Source: Prevotella sp. (lineage in GTDB: Bacteria > Bacteroidota > Bacteroidia > Bacteroidales > Bacteroidaceae). Taken from it: a DNA stretch of 63,996 bases. The notes beneath the pieces were generated by a model. The model had not been told where the DNA came from and ran no database searches. It saw only the letters and a program-made list of their open reading frames with translations. A program made the translations under genes and the position numbers. The stretch is taken from NCBI GenBank assembly GCA_017524385.1, contig JAFWSS010000156.1, positions 1-63,996 of the forward strand, read 5' to 3'. Below, piece after piece: positions 1 through 9,600 of the stretch (the first letter of the stretch is position 1; every line of letters begins with the position of its first letter).

Positions 1-662
1 CCGATGGCGAAGTCGCGGTTCATGCGCTCGATGCCGCCGGTGTTCACGTCGCTCCATTTCATGTTTGGCTCGATGTCGACCAGTTGCTGGAGGACACGGC
101 TGTAGACGATGTTCTTGTCGGTGCGGGGCTTGTCGATTTCCTCACCCCACTTGGCTGCCACGTCATAGTAGGGCACGTCGCCGAAGAAGTTGCACATGAG
201 GTAGTAGCGGTAGGCCTTCAGACAGGTGGCCTCACCCTTGATTTGCTGCATCTCGTCGGTGTTGGCAATGTTGCTGGCGTCGATGCCGGCACGCACCTGG
301 TTGGCGCGCTCGATGGCTTGGAGGTTGTTGTCCCATACTTTCTTCACGTCGCTCCATCCCACGTTGCCCGGTCCTTGGAGCGGCCATACGGCCTGGCGGT
401 GGTTGGTGGCGACAGCCTCTTGTACGCTCATCGCCTCCACGTCGGTGTTCTGCATCCACACGCCGCACATGCGGGAGGTGTATGGGTCTTCTCCAAACAG
501 TACATATACGCCGTTGATGGCGTTGGTTGCAAACTCAGCGGAGCTATACACCATGTTCTGGTCCATCTGTGAGGGAGACTCCACGTCGAGGTAGTCGTCG
601 CATGCGGTCAGCCCCATCGCTCCGAGTGTTGCAATAGCTATATATAGACTCTTGATTTTCAT
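1..662 (-). CDS. SusD-like nutrient-binding lipoprotein, 3' end outside the window
   Basis: This is the N-terminal 220 residues of a SusD/RagB outer-membrane lipoprotein; the rest lies beyond the left edge. The start gives MKIKSLYIAIATLGAMG followed by a lipobox LTAC, with Cys about residue 21 as the lipid anchor. The mature part (CDDYLDVESPSQMDQNMVYS, then a TPR-like helical run) is typical of SusD, which sits on the SusC barrel and binds oligosaccharides. It starts 25 bp after the stop of the SusC gene, so the pair is surely co-transcribed. Specificity is inferred from the neighbouring PL1 and PL11 lyases: pectin fragments. The call is secure; the ligand is inference. Confidence 0.93.
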   Translation of the reverse strand, partial: MKIKSLYIAIATLGAMGLTACDDYLDVESPSQMDQNMVYSSAEFATNAINGVYVLFGEDPYTSRMCGVWMQNTDVEAMSVQEAVATNHRQAVWPLQGPGNVGWSDVKKVWDNNLQAIERANQVRAGIDASNIANTDEMQQIKGEATCLKAYRYYLMCNFFGDVPYYDVAAKWGEEIDKPRTDKNIVYSRVLQQLVDIEPNMKWSDVNTGGIERMNRDFAI

Positions 663-687
663 ATGTTTGTCAATGGTTTATTGTTAA

Positions 688-3600
688 TTACAGCGTTACG
701 TTTACACCAAAGGTGAATGCACGGCTCTTGGGATAAGAGGAGAAGTCGATGCCCGGGGTCAGGCCGGAGTAACTGCTGTTGCGTGCATAGGAACTGACTT
801 CTGGGTCGAAGCCGGGATAGTCGGAGATGACGAACAGGTTGGTTCCCGTGACGTAGAAACGCAGGCGCTGGACACCGAATTTCTTGGTCAGCGTGTTGGG
901 AAGGGTGTAGCCTACGGTCACACTCTGCAAGCGGAGGAATGATGCGTCGTCCAAAGCCCAGTCGGTGGGTACCACCACGGCGTCGCCTGTGGAGAAGGGG
1001 CTCCACATGGCTTTGGGAGACTTGCCGTTTCCACCTTCGTTCCAGAAGGCCAGGTCTTCCAGACTGGTGAGCAGGACGCCGGTCTCGGGATTGATGTAGG
1101 AGTAGGCGTTGCTCTGGCTCATGTCGGCTCGCATATTGGGATAGGTGCCGGCACGGTAGCGTGAGGAGGTCTGTATCTTGTTGGCGTTGTAGATGTCGTT
1201 GCCCACCTTGTAGGTGAAGTTGATGTTGAAGTCGAAGTCGTAGATATCGCCGCTGAGGCCGAAACCGCCGGAGAAGTCGGGGTTGGTGTCGCCGATGACG
1301 GTGATGTCGGCAGCGTCGACCACGCCGTTGCCGTCGCGGTCCTTCAGCTTCATGGCACCCGGACGGATGTCGATGACACCGCCGAGGAGCGATGTGGTGG
1401 GTACGCCGTCCTTGAGGGTGTAGACACCTGTCGTCTCATTGTAGCTGGCGAAGTCGGAGGTGGTGTAGTAGCCGTCGCTCTCCCAACCGTAGACAAGACC
1501 GATGGGGTCGCCGATGCGTACGATGTAGTCTTGCTGGTTTTTGTTGTCGGTGCTGGCCCATCCTGAGGCGAAGGTCATCTCTTGCAAGCCGTTGGCCAGG
1601 CCCTTCACGTTCGACTTGTCGAAGCCGATGTTGAAGTTGGCGTTCAGGTGGAATTTCTGCTTCTGGATGATGACGCCGTTCAAGGTGAGTTCCACACCTT
1701 TGTTGCTGGTGGATGCGGAGTTCTCCCACACGGTGGTGTAGCCCGGGGCGGCGATGTTGTGGTTGATGAGCAGGTCGTCGGTACTGTTCCAGTAGAAGTC
1801 GAGGGTACCGGTGAGTCGCTCGTGCAGGAAGCCGAAGTCGAGACCGACGTTGCGGGTTGTGCGCTTCTCCCATGTCAGGTTCGGGTTGGCGAGTGTGTTG
1901 GAGACGGCCAGGTGTGAATTGGCGGTTTCACCTACGCCGTAGCGTTTGGAGCCGCTGTTGGCGTTGTAGAGTTGTACGTATTGTGTGTTGCTGATCTTGT
2001 CGTTGCCCACCTTGCCATAGGACACGCGGAGCTTCAAGTTGGACAGCCACTTGCGTGTGGACTCCATCCAAGGCTCCTCGATGATGCGCCAAGATGCGGC
2101 TGCGGCGGGGAAGAAACCCCATTGGTGGCCGGGTGCGAACTGCGAGCTGCCGTCCTCACGGAAGGTGACGGTGAGCAGGTAACGGTCGAGCAGGGTGTAG
2201 TTCAGACGGCCGAAGAAAGAAACCTTGTTCTGGTCGGCGCTGACAAAGCCTGTCATCGACTGCATCGTGGCCAGGCCGAAGTTGGCAAACACGGCTTCTG
2301 CATCGAAGGCGTTGCTGTTGTTGTTGTTGGCCATCGAGTTGTAGTTGCTGCGGCTGGAACGGATTTCCTGGCCGGCCATCACGTTGAAATGATGGATGTC
2401 ATTCAACTTGGTGTCGTAGGTCAGCGTGAAACTCTCACGGATGCTGCTGGTGTTGGTCTTTGTCCAGTCTGCCAGCGGGTTGCCGCCGACATAGGATGCC
2501 TGTGTTGTGGTGGCGCCATACCAGTTTTTCACTTCATTGAAGCCATAGGAGTAGCCTCCTTCCAAGTGGGCCTTCAAGCCTTTCAACGGGGTCTTCCAGT
2601 CGAGGGCGGCGTTGAAGACGAAGCCGCGGTTGTTGCGGCGGCGCCAGTACTGCTCCGACTGCTCGGCCAGCGACATGTTGGCACGCTGCCATTCCTCGAT
2701 TTCCTCTTCCGACATCGTGCTGAAGTCGGGGGTGATCATGCCGGAGAGACCCTTGGTGGCCACACCGTAGAGGGCTTGCTCGGTACGCACCTTGTAGGTG
2801 CCTCCCTGGGTGCCTTGTCCGTTGGCGGTCTGGTCGTTGATACGTGCCGTCATGGAGAACTTCAAATTGTTGTTGAGTTCATGGTTCAACTTGAAGAGGA
2901 AGGCGTAGCGGGAGAAGTCGTTGTTGGGCATCAGACCGGCGTTGAAGTCATAGGTGCCGGAGAGGTTGAAGTTGGTCTTTTCCGTTCCACCCTGAAGGCT
3001 CAGGTTGTGGCTTTGGGAGAGTACGTTCTCTCCAAAGAGGTCGTCTTGCCAGTCGATAGCCTCCACGCTCTTGTAGAGATAGAGGTCGTCGAAGACGCCG
3101 AACTGCTTGTAGAAGGAGTTGAGTGCGCTTTCGCCACGCAAGGCGGAGTATTCATAGTTTGACATAACATATTGGTAGGTGTCGAGCACGTCCAGGCGCT
3201 TGGAGACCGTCTTGGTCTGCAGGTAACCGTTGTAGTTGATTTGTGTCTTGCCTGCCTTTGCATTCTTGGTGGTGATGAGGATGACACCGTTGGCACCCTC
3301 TGAACCGTAGATGGCGGTGGAGGAAGCGTCCTTGAGCACGGTGATGTCCTCGATGTCGTTGGGGGAGAGGTCGCTGATGGAACCGCCTTGGAAACCGTCG
3401 ATGACAATCAAAGGAGAGTTGTCGCCGGTGATGGAGCCGCCACCACGCACGCGGATGAGCACTTCGGCGTCGGGCGAACCATCGGTGGTCGTGATGTTCA
3501 CACCAGCCATCTTGCCGGTGAGGGCCTCGCTGATGTTGGCCACAGGCACCTTGGCCAGGTCTTGGCCTTTCACGGTGGCCACTGCTCCGGTGAGGTCTTT

Positions 3601-3948
3601 CTTCCTGGCGGTACCGTAACCGATTACCACCACGTCGTTGAGAGTGGATGCCTCGTCTTCCAATTGGATGGCATAATCGCTCTTTCCGTCAAGGTTCACC
3701 GTCTGCGTCTTCATTCCGATGTAGCTGATGGTGATGGTCTTGCCTTTCACATTCTGCAAGGTGAAGTTACCGTCGATGTCGGTCACCACGCCATTCTGTG
3801 TACCTGTCTCCATGACAGTGGCACCAATGACGGGTTCTCCGCTTGTGTCGGTCACCGTACCTTTGATAGTCTGCGCCGATATGTTGCCCGCCAGCATGGC
3901 AAGGGCGAACAGGAGCGCCAATCTAAAGATTTTAAATTTACCAGACAT
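688..3948 (-). CDS. SusC-like TonB-dependent outer-membrane transporter
   Basis: This 1086-aa SusC/RagA-type porin imports oligosaccharides across the outer membrane using TonB energy. A signal peptide ends about LAGNISA-Q. It is followed by a carboxypeptidase-D-like domain (about 27-105, TIKGTVTDTSGEPVIGATV), a TonB-box-like VVVIGYGTARKKDLTGAVA, the plug, and a long beta-barrel closing on FTFGVNVTL. Length is normal for the family. It precedes the SusD gene by 25 bp and lies downstream of PL1 and PL11 lyase genes on the same strand. The likely cargo is pectin or rhamnogalacturonan oligosaccharide, inferred from context only. Confidence 0.96.
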   Translation of the reverse strand: MSGKFKIFRLALLFALAMLAGNISAQTIKGTVTDTSGEPVIGATVMETGTQNGVVTDIDGNFTLQNVKGKTITISYIGMKTQTVNLDGKSDYAIQLEDEASTLNDVVVIGYGTARKKDLTGAVATVKGQDLAKVPVANISEALTGKMAGVNITTTDGSPDAEVLIRVRGGGSITGDNSPLIVIDGFQGGSISDLSPNDIEDITVLKDASSTAIYGSEGANGVILITTKNAKAGKTQINYNGYLQTKTVSKRLDVLDTYQYVMSNYEYSALRGESALNSFYKQFGVFDDLYLYKSVEAIDWQDDLFGENVLSQSHNLSLQGGTEKTNFNLSGTYDFNAGLMPNNDFSRYAFLFKLNHELNNNLKFSMTARINDQTANGQGTQGGTYKVRTEQALYGVATKGLSGMITPDFSTMSEEEIEEWQRANMSLAEQSEQYWRRRNNRGFVFNAALDWKTPLKGLKAHLEGGYSYGFNEVKNWYGATTTQASYVGGNPLADWTKTNTSSIRESFTLTYDTKLNDIHHFNVMAGQEIRSSRSNYNSMANNNNSNAFDAEAVFANFGLATMQSMTGFVSADQNKVSFFGRLNYTLLDRYLLTVTFREDGSSQFAPGHQWGFFPAAAASWRIIEEPWMESTRKWLSNLKLRVSYGKVGNDKISNTQYVQLYNANSGSKRYGVGETANSHLAVSNTLANPNLTWEKRTTRNVGLDFGFLHERLTGTLDFYWNSTDDLLINHNIAAPGYTTVWENSASTSNKGVELTLNGVIIQKQKFHLNANFNIGFDKSNVKGLANGLQEMTFASGWASTDNKNQQDYIVRIGDPIGLVYGWESDGYYTTSDFASYNETTGVYTLKDGVPTTSLLGGVIDIRPGAMKLKDRDGNGVVDAADITVIGDTNPDFSGGFGLSGDIYDFDFNINFTYKVGNDIYNANKIQTSSRYRAGTYPNMRADMSQSNAYSYINPETGVLLTSLEDLAFWNEGGNGKSPKAMWSPFSTGDAVVVPTDWALDDASFLRLQSVTVGYTLPNTLTKKFGVQRLRFYVTGTNLFVISDYPGFDPEVSSYARNSSYSGLTPGIDFSSYPKSRAFTFGVNVTL

Positions 3949-4029
3949 AGATATTATTTTAGGTTGGTTAAAAATGTCTTATACGGTAGCGTCAGTTTGT
4001 AGTAGTTCGTGTAGTAGATATTCGTTTTG

Positions 4030-4059
4030 CAAAGATAAGATAAAAAATCTTAAAACAAG
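4030..4059 (-). promoter_or_regulatory. Probable Bacteroidetes-type promoter for susC/susD
   Basis: Read on the minus strand there is a TATCTTTG -7 box (match to TAnnTTTG) at 4030-4037, and an imperfect -33 element (CTTG) 18 nt further upstream. This leaves a 5' leader of about 75 nt before SusC. The -7 match is good, the -33 weak. Confidence 0.45.
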
Positions 4060-4092
4060 AAAGAATTTCATCCTTTGTTGTAAAATTAACAA

Positions 4093-4126
4093 AAAAGGTA
4101 GGTTTTTCATCAAAAACCTACCTTTT
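4093..4126 (-). terminator. Hairpin terminator after the pectate lyase gene
   Basis: Perfect 15-bp arms (AAAAGGTAGGTTTTT and its complement) enclose a 4-nt CATC loop, just downstream of the pectate lyase stop. It separates that gene from the SusC promoter. Confidence 0.75.
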
Positions 4127-4171
4127 GAGGGCTCTTTCCAGGGTTATGGTTTTCCTAGTGGACCTGGTTTT

Positions 4172-6388
4172 CTATTTCACCATCACCTTTTGTCCATTGA
4201 TGATATATACACCCTTTCCGGGTGTGGCGACCTTCTGGCCTTGGAGGTTGTATATGGTGTAGTCCATCGGCAGGGTGGTGGTTTCCACCTCTGCTATGCC
4301 GGTGGTCTCCCGCTTCATCTGTCCTGTGATGCACACATTGGCGAAACCCACTTGCTTGCTGTTTCCCAATTTGTATACGCAGAGCATCAGGCTGCCGGTG
4401 CCGTTGGTGGAACTGATGTCGCCGATGTCCTTGCTGTAGGAGGTGTAGCCAGGGTTTCCGTTGTTGCGGTCGGGAGAGATGGCGGCATCGATGTCGTGCT
4501 TCCCGTTGGCGTCTTTCCAGAATACATCCACCAGGCCTCCGTCGGTGCCGATGCGGGTGGTGTTGAACGATATCTTGGTGGGACGGAAGAAGCATCCCTC
4601 GGTGGGAGTGATGTTGAAAAGCAAGGCGTTGTCGTCGTTGGAAGAGGCTTCGTTGTTCACCATGGGTTGCACCAGGGTGAAGGTGATTTCCTTCAGCTTG
4701 CGCGTACCTTTATATTCTAGGTTGCTCCCTTTCACCACTTCGCTGGCGGCAACGAGGTTGCCCATGTCGCCGGCGATGGTGGCTTGCTGCCCCTCACCGC
4801 CTCCGTCGAAGACCCAGAGGACGTCGCCGTCGGCGATGGTGGAGAGTCCTTCTTCATCGCCGTCGCTGTTGGGGGATTTCTCGATGTAGCCTTGCGCCAC
4901 GCCGTCGGCATACTGTGCCTCGGTGATGTGTGCCACCAAGGAGTTGAGATACACTTCCAAGAGGGTGTAACCCTCGTCGTTTGTCGTGTTGCCGTCGCTC
5001 TTGTCGTTGGGATTCATACCGTGGGCGGTCTCCCATTCGTCGGGTATGCCGTCTCCGTCGGAGTCGGCGGGTGCTGCGGTGCTGTTCAGCGTGGGCCATG
5101 CGCTCCAGTCGCCCCCTGCATCAGCAGGCTTGTTGTCGTCTTGGCTGTTGATGAAACCCTTGCTGAGTCCCGAGCCGGTGTAGGTGGCCAGTCCGTTGCG
5201 GGTGTCATTCACCATCTGCGCGTCATAGGAATCACGGCTCAGCGAGGCGCCTGCATAGAGCAGCACCTTTTCGTAGGCTTGTTCCGCCGTGTGGGTGGTG
5301 GTGTAGACAAAGGGGATGGGCTCGTCGAGCTTCATGGTGTCCTTTGTCTCGGCAGTGAAGGTGTTGTCGTTGTCGGCAGAGGAGATTTGGGCGTAGATGC
5401 CGTAGGTCCAGTTGTCGTTGCTCACGTCGGTGTATTTCGAGTTCTTGTTGCCTTCCACGAAATACTTTCCCCAGATGTGGAGGGCGGGAGCGTATGACGG
5501 GTTTTCCTGACAGTAGGCTGTGGTGCGGATGCCGATTCCGGCGATGCGCTTGGCCTTGTAGTTGCTGGCAGAGCCAGGACCGGGCTTGTAGTAGTTGTTC
5601 ACGATGTTCACCTTCATGGCCTCTCCGCCGTAGCAGCCGTTGCTGCCGTAGTTGAAGATGACGTTGTTGCGGTAGTCCATCCGCTCGTCGAGTTGCGTGG
5701 TGGGACGCGGGCCGAGGCGCGGTGTGCGCGAGGTGTGGTGTGCCAGCAGGTTGTGGTGGAAGGATGCTCCGCTACCGCCCCAGTTGCCGCCGTAGCCGTG
5801 AGCGCCCTTGGAGTGTCCTGAGTTGACGAGGCTTTGTGAGACGAGGCACCACTGCACGGTGGTGTTGTGGTTGCCGAGTACGGAGAGGCATTCGTCGATG
5901 GACCAACTGACGGAGCAGTGGTCGATGACCCAGTCTTTTTGGTCGAAGCCTCCGAAGCCGTCCCAACCGTCGGCGCCGTTCTGCTTCACGTTCTTGTTGC
6001 CCAGTCGGAAGCGCATGTAGCGCACGATGACGTTGTTTCCCCTGATGGAGCAAGGATAGTCGGCCACGCAGATGCCGTCGCCTGGTGCGGTCTGTCCGGC
6101 GATGGTGGTGTTGGAGCCGATGCTCAAGGCGGAGCTGAGGTGGATGGTGCCGGAGACGTCGAATACAATGGTTTTCGTGCCGCTCTGCCCCAAGGCCCAC
6201 CGCAGCGACCCAGTGCCGGAGTCGTTCAAGTTGGTCACATGGTACACCGCACCGCCACGACCTCCCGTGGTGTAGCGCCCGAAGCCTTCTGCACCGGGGA
6301 AGGCGGGTGTCTTCTCCTGGCCGTAGGATGCCACGGAAAGCAGCAAGGCTGTGGCCAATGCCATGCAATGGATGTTTGGTCTCTTCAT
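4172..6388 (-). CDS. Secreted pectate lyase (PL1-type) with T9SS tail
   Basis: The product is a polysaccharide lyase that cleaves polygalacturonate by beta-elimination outside the cell. The start is placed at MKRPNIHCMALATALLL, which gives a clean signal peptide ending ASYG-Q; a 34-codon upstream extension has no signal and is less likely. The mature protein opens FPGAEGFGRYTTGGRGG, and continues with VYHVTNLNDSGTGSLRWAL, TIAGQTAPGDGI and IVRYMRFRLG, the hallmarks of Bacteroidetes PL1 parallel beta-helix enzymes. Near residue 450 is a calcium-type linker (DSDGDGIPDEWE), then a beta-rich module of unknown function, then the C-terminal tail IYNLQGQKVATPGKGVYII of T9SS cargo. Gene order suggests it acts with the PL11 lyase. 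Confidence 0.92.
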   Translation of the reverse strand: MKRPNIHCMALATALLLSVASYGQEKTPAFPGAEGFGRYTTGGRGGAVYHVTNLNDSGTGSLRWALGQSGTKTIVFDVSGTIHLSSALSIGSNTTIAGQTAPGDGICVADYPCSIRGNNVIVRYMRFRLGNKNVKQNGADGWDGFGGFDQKDWVIDHCSVSWSIDECLSVLGNHNTTVQWCLVSQSLVNSGHSKGAHGYGGNWGGSGASFHHNLLAHHTSRTPRLGPRPTTQLDERMDYRNNVIFNYGSNGCYGGEAMKVNIVNNYYKPGPGSASNYKAKRIAGIGIRTTAYCQENPSYAPALHIWGKYFVEGNKNSKYTDVSNDNWTYGIYAQISSADNDNTFTAETKDTMKLDEPIPFVYTTTHTAEQAYEKVLLYAGASLSRDSYDAQMVNDTRNGLATYTGSGLSKGFINSQDDNKPADAGGDWSAWPTLNSTAAPADSDGDGIPDEWETAHGMNPNDKSDGNTTNDEGYTLLEVYLNSLVAHITEAQYADGVAQGYIEKSPNSDGDEEGLSTIADGDVLWVFDGGGEGQQATIAGDMGNLVAASEVVKGSNLEYKGTRKLKEITFTLVQPMVNNEASSNDDNALLFNITPTEGCFFRPTKISFNTTRIGTDGGLVDVFWKDANGKHDIDAAISPDRNNGNPGYTSYSKDIGDISSTNGTGSLMLCVYKLGNSKQVGFANVCITGQMKRETTGIAEVETTTLPMDYTIYNLQGQKVATPGKGVYIINGQKVMVK

Positions 6389-6628
6389 GATTTGTGTTGT
6401 TTTGTTAAGTAGGTAATCAAAATTATCTGTTACTATCATTCTTGTAGGTGTTGTATAGTCTTTTATGTTTCTTTGGCGCATATTTTTCACTCATCCTCAG
6501 TCACATAGCCCGCTATGCTCCTTCGTCTGAGAGAAAAATCTGCATCCAAATAAATCATAAAATACTGTCATCTAATTTTGATCACCTACTTATTTCTTCT
6601 AAAGGTTTCGCAGTGTGCTTGCGGCAGG

Positions 6629-9600
6629 TTATCTCACTATCACTTTCTTCCTGTTGATTACATATACGCCGGGGCGCAGGCCCTCGAGACTGGTGGCACG
6701 TTGTCGGACGATGCGTCCGTTGAGGTCGTAGATGTCGGCGGGTTTCTGTGGCGACACGGTGGCATGAGCGATGCCTGTCGATACGGAGACAACGTAAAGC
6801 AGTCCCTCGCTCAGATGGCTGGTGTCCCATTCTATGCCGTCGGGGAGGTCGAGTGTCGGTGTTCCTGTCACGGTGCTTGCTTCCCATACGCGGATGGAGT
6901 CGCCTGCCTTCAGGATATGGCTGTCGACGAGGGTGACACGCAGCGTACCGCCGAAGGTCAGGCGGTTGATGCCGGCGATGCTGGTGCAGCCAGGGTTGGT
7001 GGCCGAGGCGCAGGAGCGTGCCTTCACCTCATAGACACCGTTGGGACCGATGGTCACGTTCTTGTTGCCGAAATAGAGGATGCCGGAGTAGGAGCTGGCT
7101 GATGCGCCGGGACGCAGCGTGCCTTGGATGGTCACGGTGGCGTTGGTCAGCGGCTTGCTGTCCTTGTTTGTGCCGGAGAGCGTGGCGTTTGGGTTGACAG
7201 TGAGGTTTCCGGTGCCGAGGACACCTGAGGAGAGGAGCAATTCGCCTTGGCTGACGATGATGTTTCCTGAATTGTCGCTTATGCCGCTATAGGTGAGGCG
7301 GCCTTCGCCCATCTTGGTGAAGTTGGCGTTGGAGGTCACTTTGCCGGCCCATGTCCAGTTGGCGTCGCCGCCCACCAGCCATGTGTTGGCGCCAGCCGAG
7401 GCGCCACTGCTGAATGTGCAGGAACCGCCGAGGCTGCCCGCACCGGTGACACGTCCGATGCGGTAGGAGCGCCCGCTGTTCTGCAATTCCACGCCGGTGG
7501 GGATGTCGAATGTGCCGTTGGGCATGCCAAAGCTGTTGTCAAGGGTGAAGCGGGTGTCGTTGCTGTGCACCTTGCAGGTGACTGTGCCCTCGAATTCCGA
7601 CCAGTTGCCGGTGATTTGCGTGCGTGTGGCGTTCCATCCCGAGCCTTCCACCACGGGGCAGTAGACAGTCAGCGTGCCTTTGCCCGTGAGTTTGTTGCCG
7701 TAGGCTGCACGGTTGGCCAGGTTCCATGTGCCGCGCTTGCCTTGTGGCACGTCGATGGTGTAGCTCGACCCCGTGTTCTCGCTGAGTGTTCCGTTCTGGA
7801 ATTCCACCGTCTGTGCGGGGGTGTTGCTGTTCACGCATTGCACGGTGCCTCCGGAGATGACAAGACGTTGCAGGCCGGTGTTGGCTACGTTGAGTTTCAT
7901 CCATCCCGACCCTTTCTTGACCAGTCGGGTGCCCATCATCGGGCGGTCGACGATGAAGTCGGCCATGTTGTTGATTTGTCCGCCTTCCTCGCCGACGAGG
8001 GTGATGTTGGAACCATTGGTGATGGCGGCTGTGGTGCGCAGTTCTGCACCGTTTTCCATGATGAATTTGTTGGAGGCGAGGGCCACGGCACCGAGGTTGC
8101 CCTTGGGTTTCGTGGAGTTGGAGAGGGTGGTGATGGCCACCGTGCCGCCAGAGATGCGTGTGCCTCCGGTGTAGCTGTTCTCGGTCATGATGGTGAGGGT
8201 GCTGTTGCCCCGCTTCACCAGCGTGGTGCCGCCGACAATCGAGCCGGTGCCCTTGAAGACATAGCCGTTCTGGTTGTTGTCGACGATGATGCTGTCGGCC
8301 TCTATCTCGCTGTTGATGTTGACGGTGAACTTGCTGGCGCTGTCGTCGAAGGTGACGATGTCGCCACTGACGAAGACGTCTTTCTCGCCAGAGCTGTTGG
8401 TGAAGTTCTCCGAGCCGGCGACGTCCCACGTGTCGCTCTCTTCGCCGTTCCACACGATTTCGTCGTTGCCGCGCATGCTGAGGATGTCGAGATAGAGTTT
8501 GCCATCCTCAAGGGTGAGCACGCACTTGTGCTTGGTGCCGAGGCCCTCGATGCGGATGTCGCCGAGGTTGCCGGTGACGGTGGTCGCCTCACCGATGAGG
8601 TAGCGTCCCGGGATGATATCCGTGGCGTGGTTGACGAACTCAAAGACAGGCATGAGGTATTTCGGACCATATTTCCAATCCTTGGTCTCTATGGTGACCA
8701 ACTTGGCCTGCACTTGGTCGGCGGTGAGGTCGTCGTAGAGGTCGAACACCACGCGTGAGCCGAAGCCGAGGAGGAGGGAGTCGGTGGCTATGACGCCTTT
8801 GTTGTCGGCGCGTCCTGGGCGCAGGATGGAGGCGTAGTCCATCTTGATGCGGCGGAACTGCCCTCCGTCGCTGTTGAGCTCGGCAAAGCGGTTGAGCCAG
8901 AGGGAGGAATGGAGCATCGTTCCGTCGAAGTTCACCACGCCGGCCCAGATGTCGGTGTTGCCGGTGTGCTGTTGCTCCACCTTGGGGAGGTTGAGCGTGC
9001 CGTCGCCCTGCTTCACCAGGCGGGTGTTGCCGCTGAAGGCACCGCCTTCCACGTCGCAGGTGTAGTATTTGCGTACGATGACGGCGTTGCCGTTGGTCAC
9101 GGTGCTGTTGGTGCCTTGCACCCAGGAGGGGACGTTGAAGGTGGCCACCCATGGCTGTGCGCCGTCGCTCACGGTGACGTGGGTGTCGTTGGTCTCGCAC
9201 ACGATGACGTGCTGGCCGTCGTTGGCGCTGCCGATGTTGCCGCCGTTGGCTATTTCCACGCGTCCGGTCATGGTGAGTGGCGGCGGGGCGACGGTGATGT
9301 CTTCCAACTCACCAAGGAAGTAACTGGCGTGAGGGGGTTGGTTGTAACCCATCGACTCCCACACCATGCCTTGGCGGTATTGGTGGTCGTGCCATAGTGT
9401 GTAGTTGCGGTGGTTGGTGGCGATGTCGGTGGTGTAGACGCGGATGTATTTGTTGTCGCTGGTGCGGAGGACAAGTTCCTCGCGCCAGTCGCCGAGGATG
9501 TCGCCGGTGGCGGAGGGGGTGTTCTTCGTCCAGTTGCAGTTGGCCGTCCCGTTGGCGGTGAAAACGATGGTGCCATCGGCCTTGAAGATGCGGCAGGCAC

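Noticed and set aside
1972-3162. 396-codon plus-strand frame over SusC
   Set aside because: Antisense shadow caused by GC-rich third positions of the SusC gene.
4172-6490. Longer start for the pectate lyase (34 extra residues)
   Set aside because: It would bury the signal peptide behind a polar segment; the internal Met gives a canonical secretion signal.
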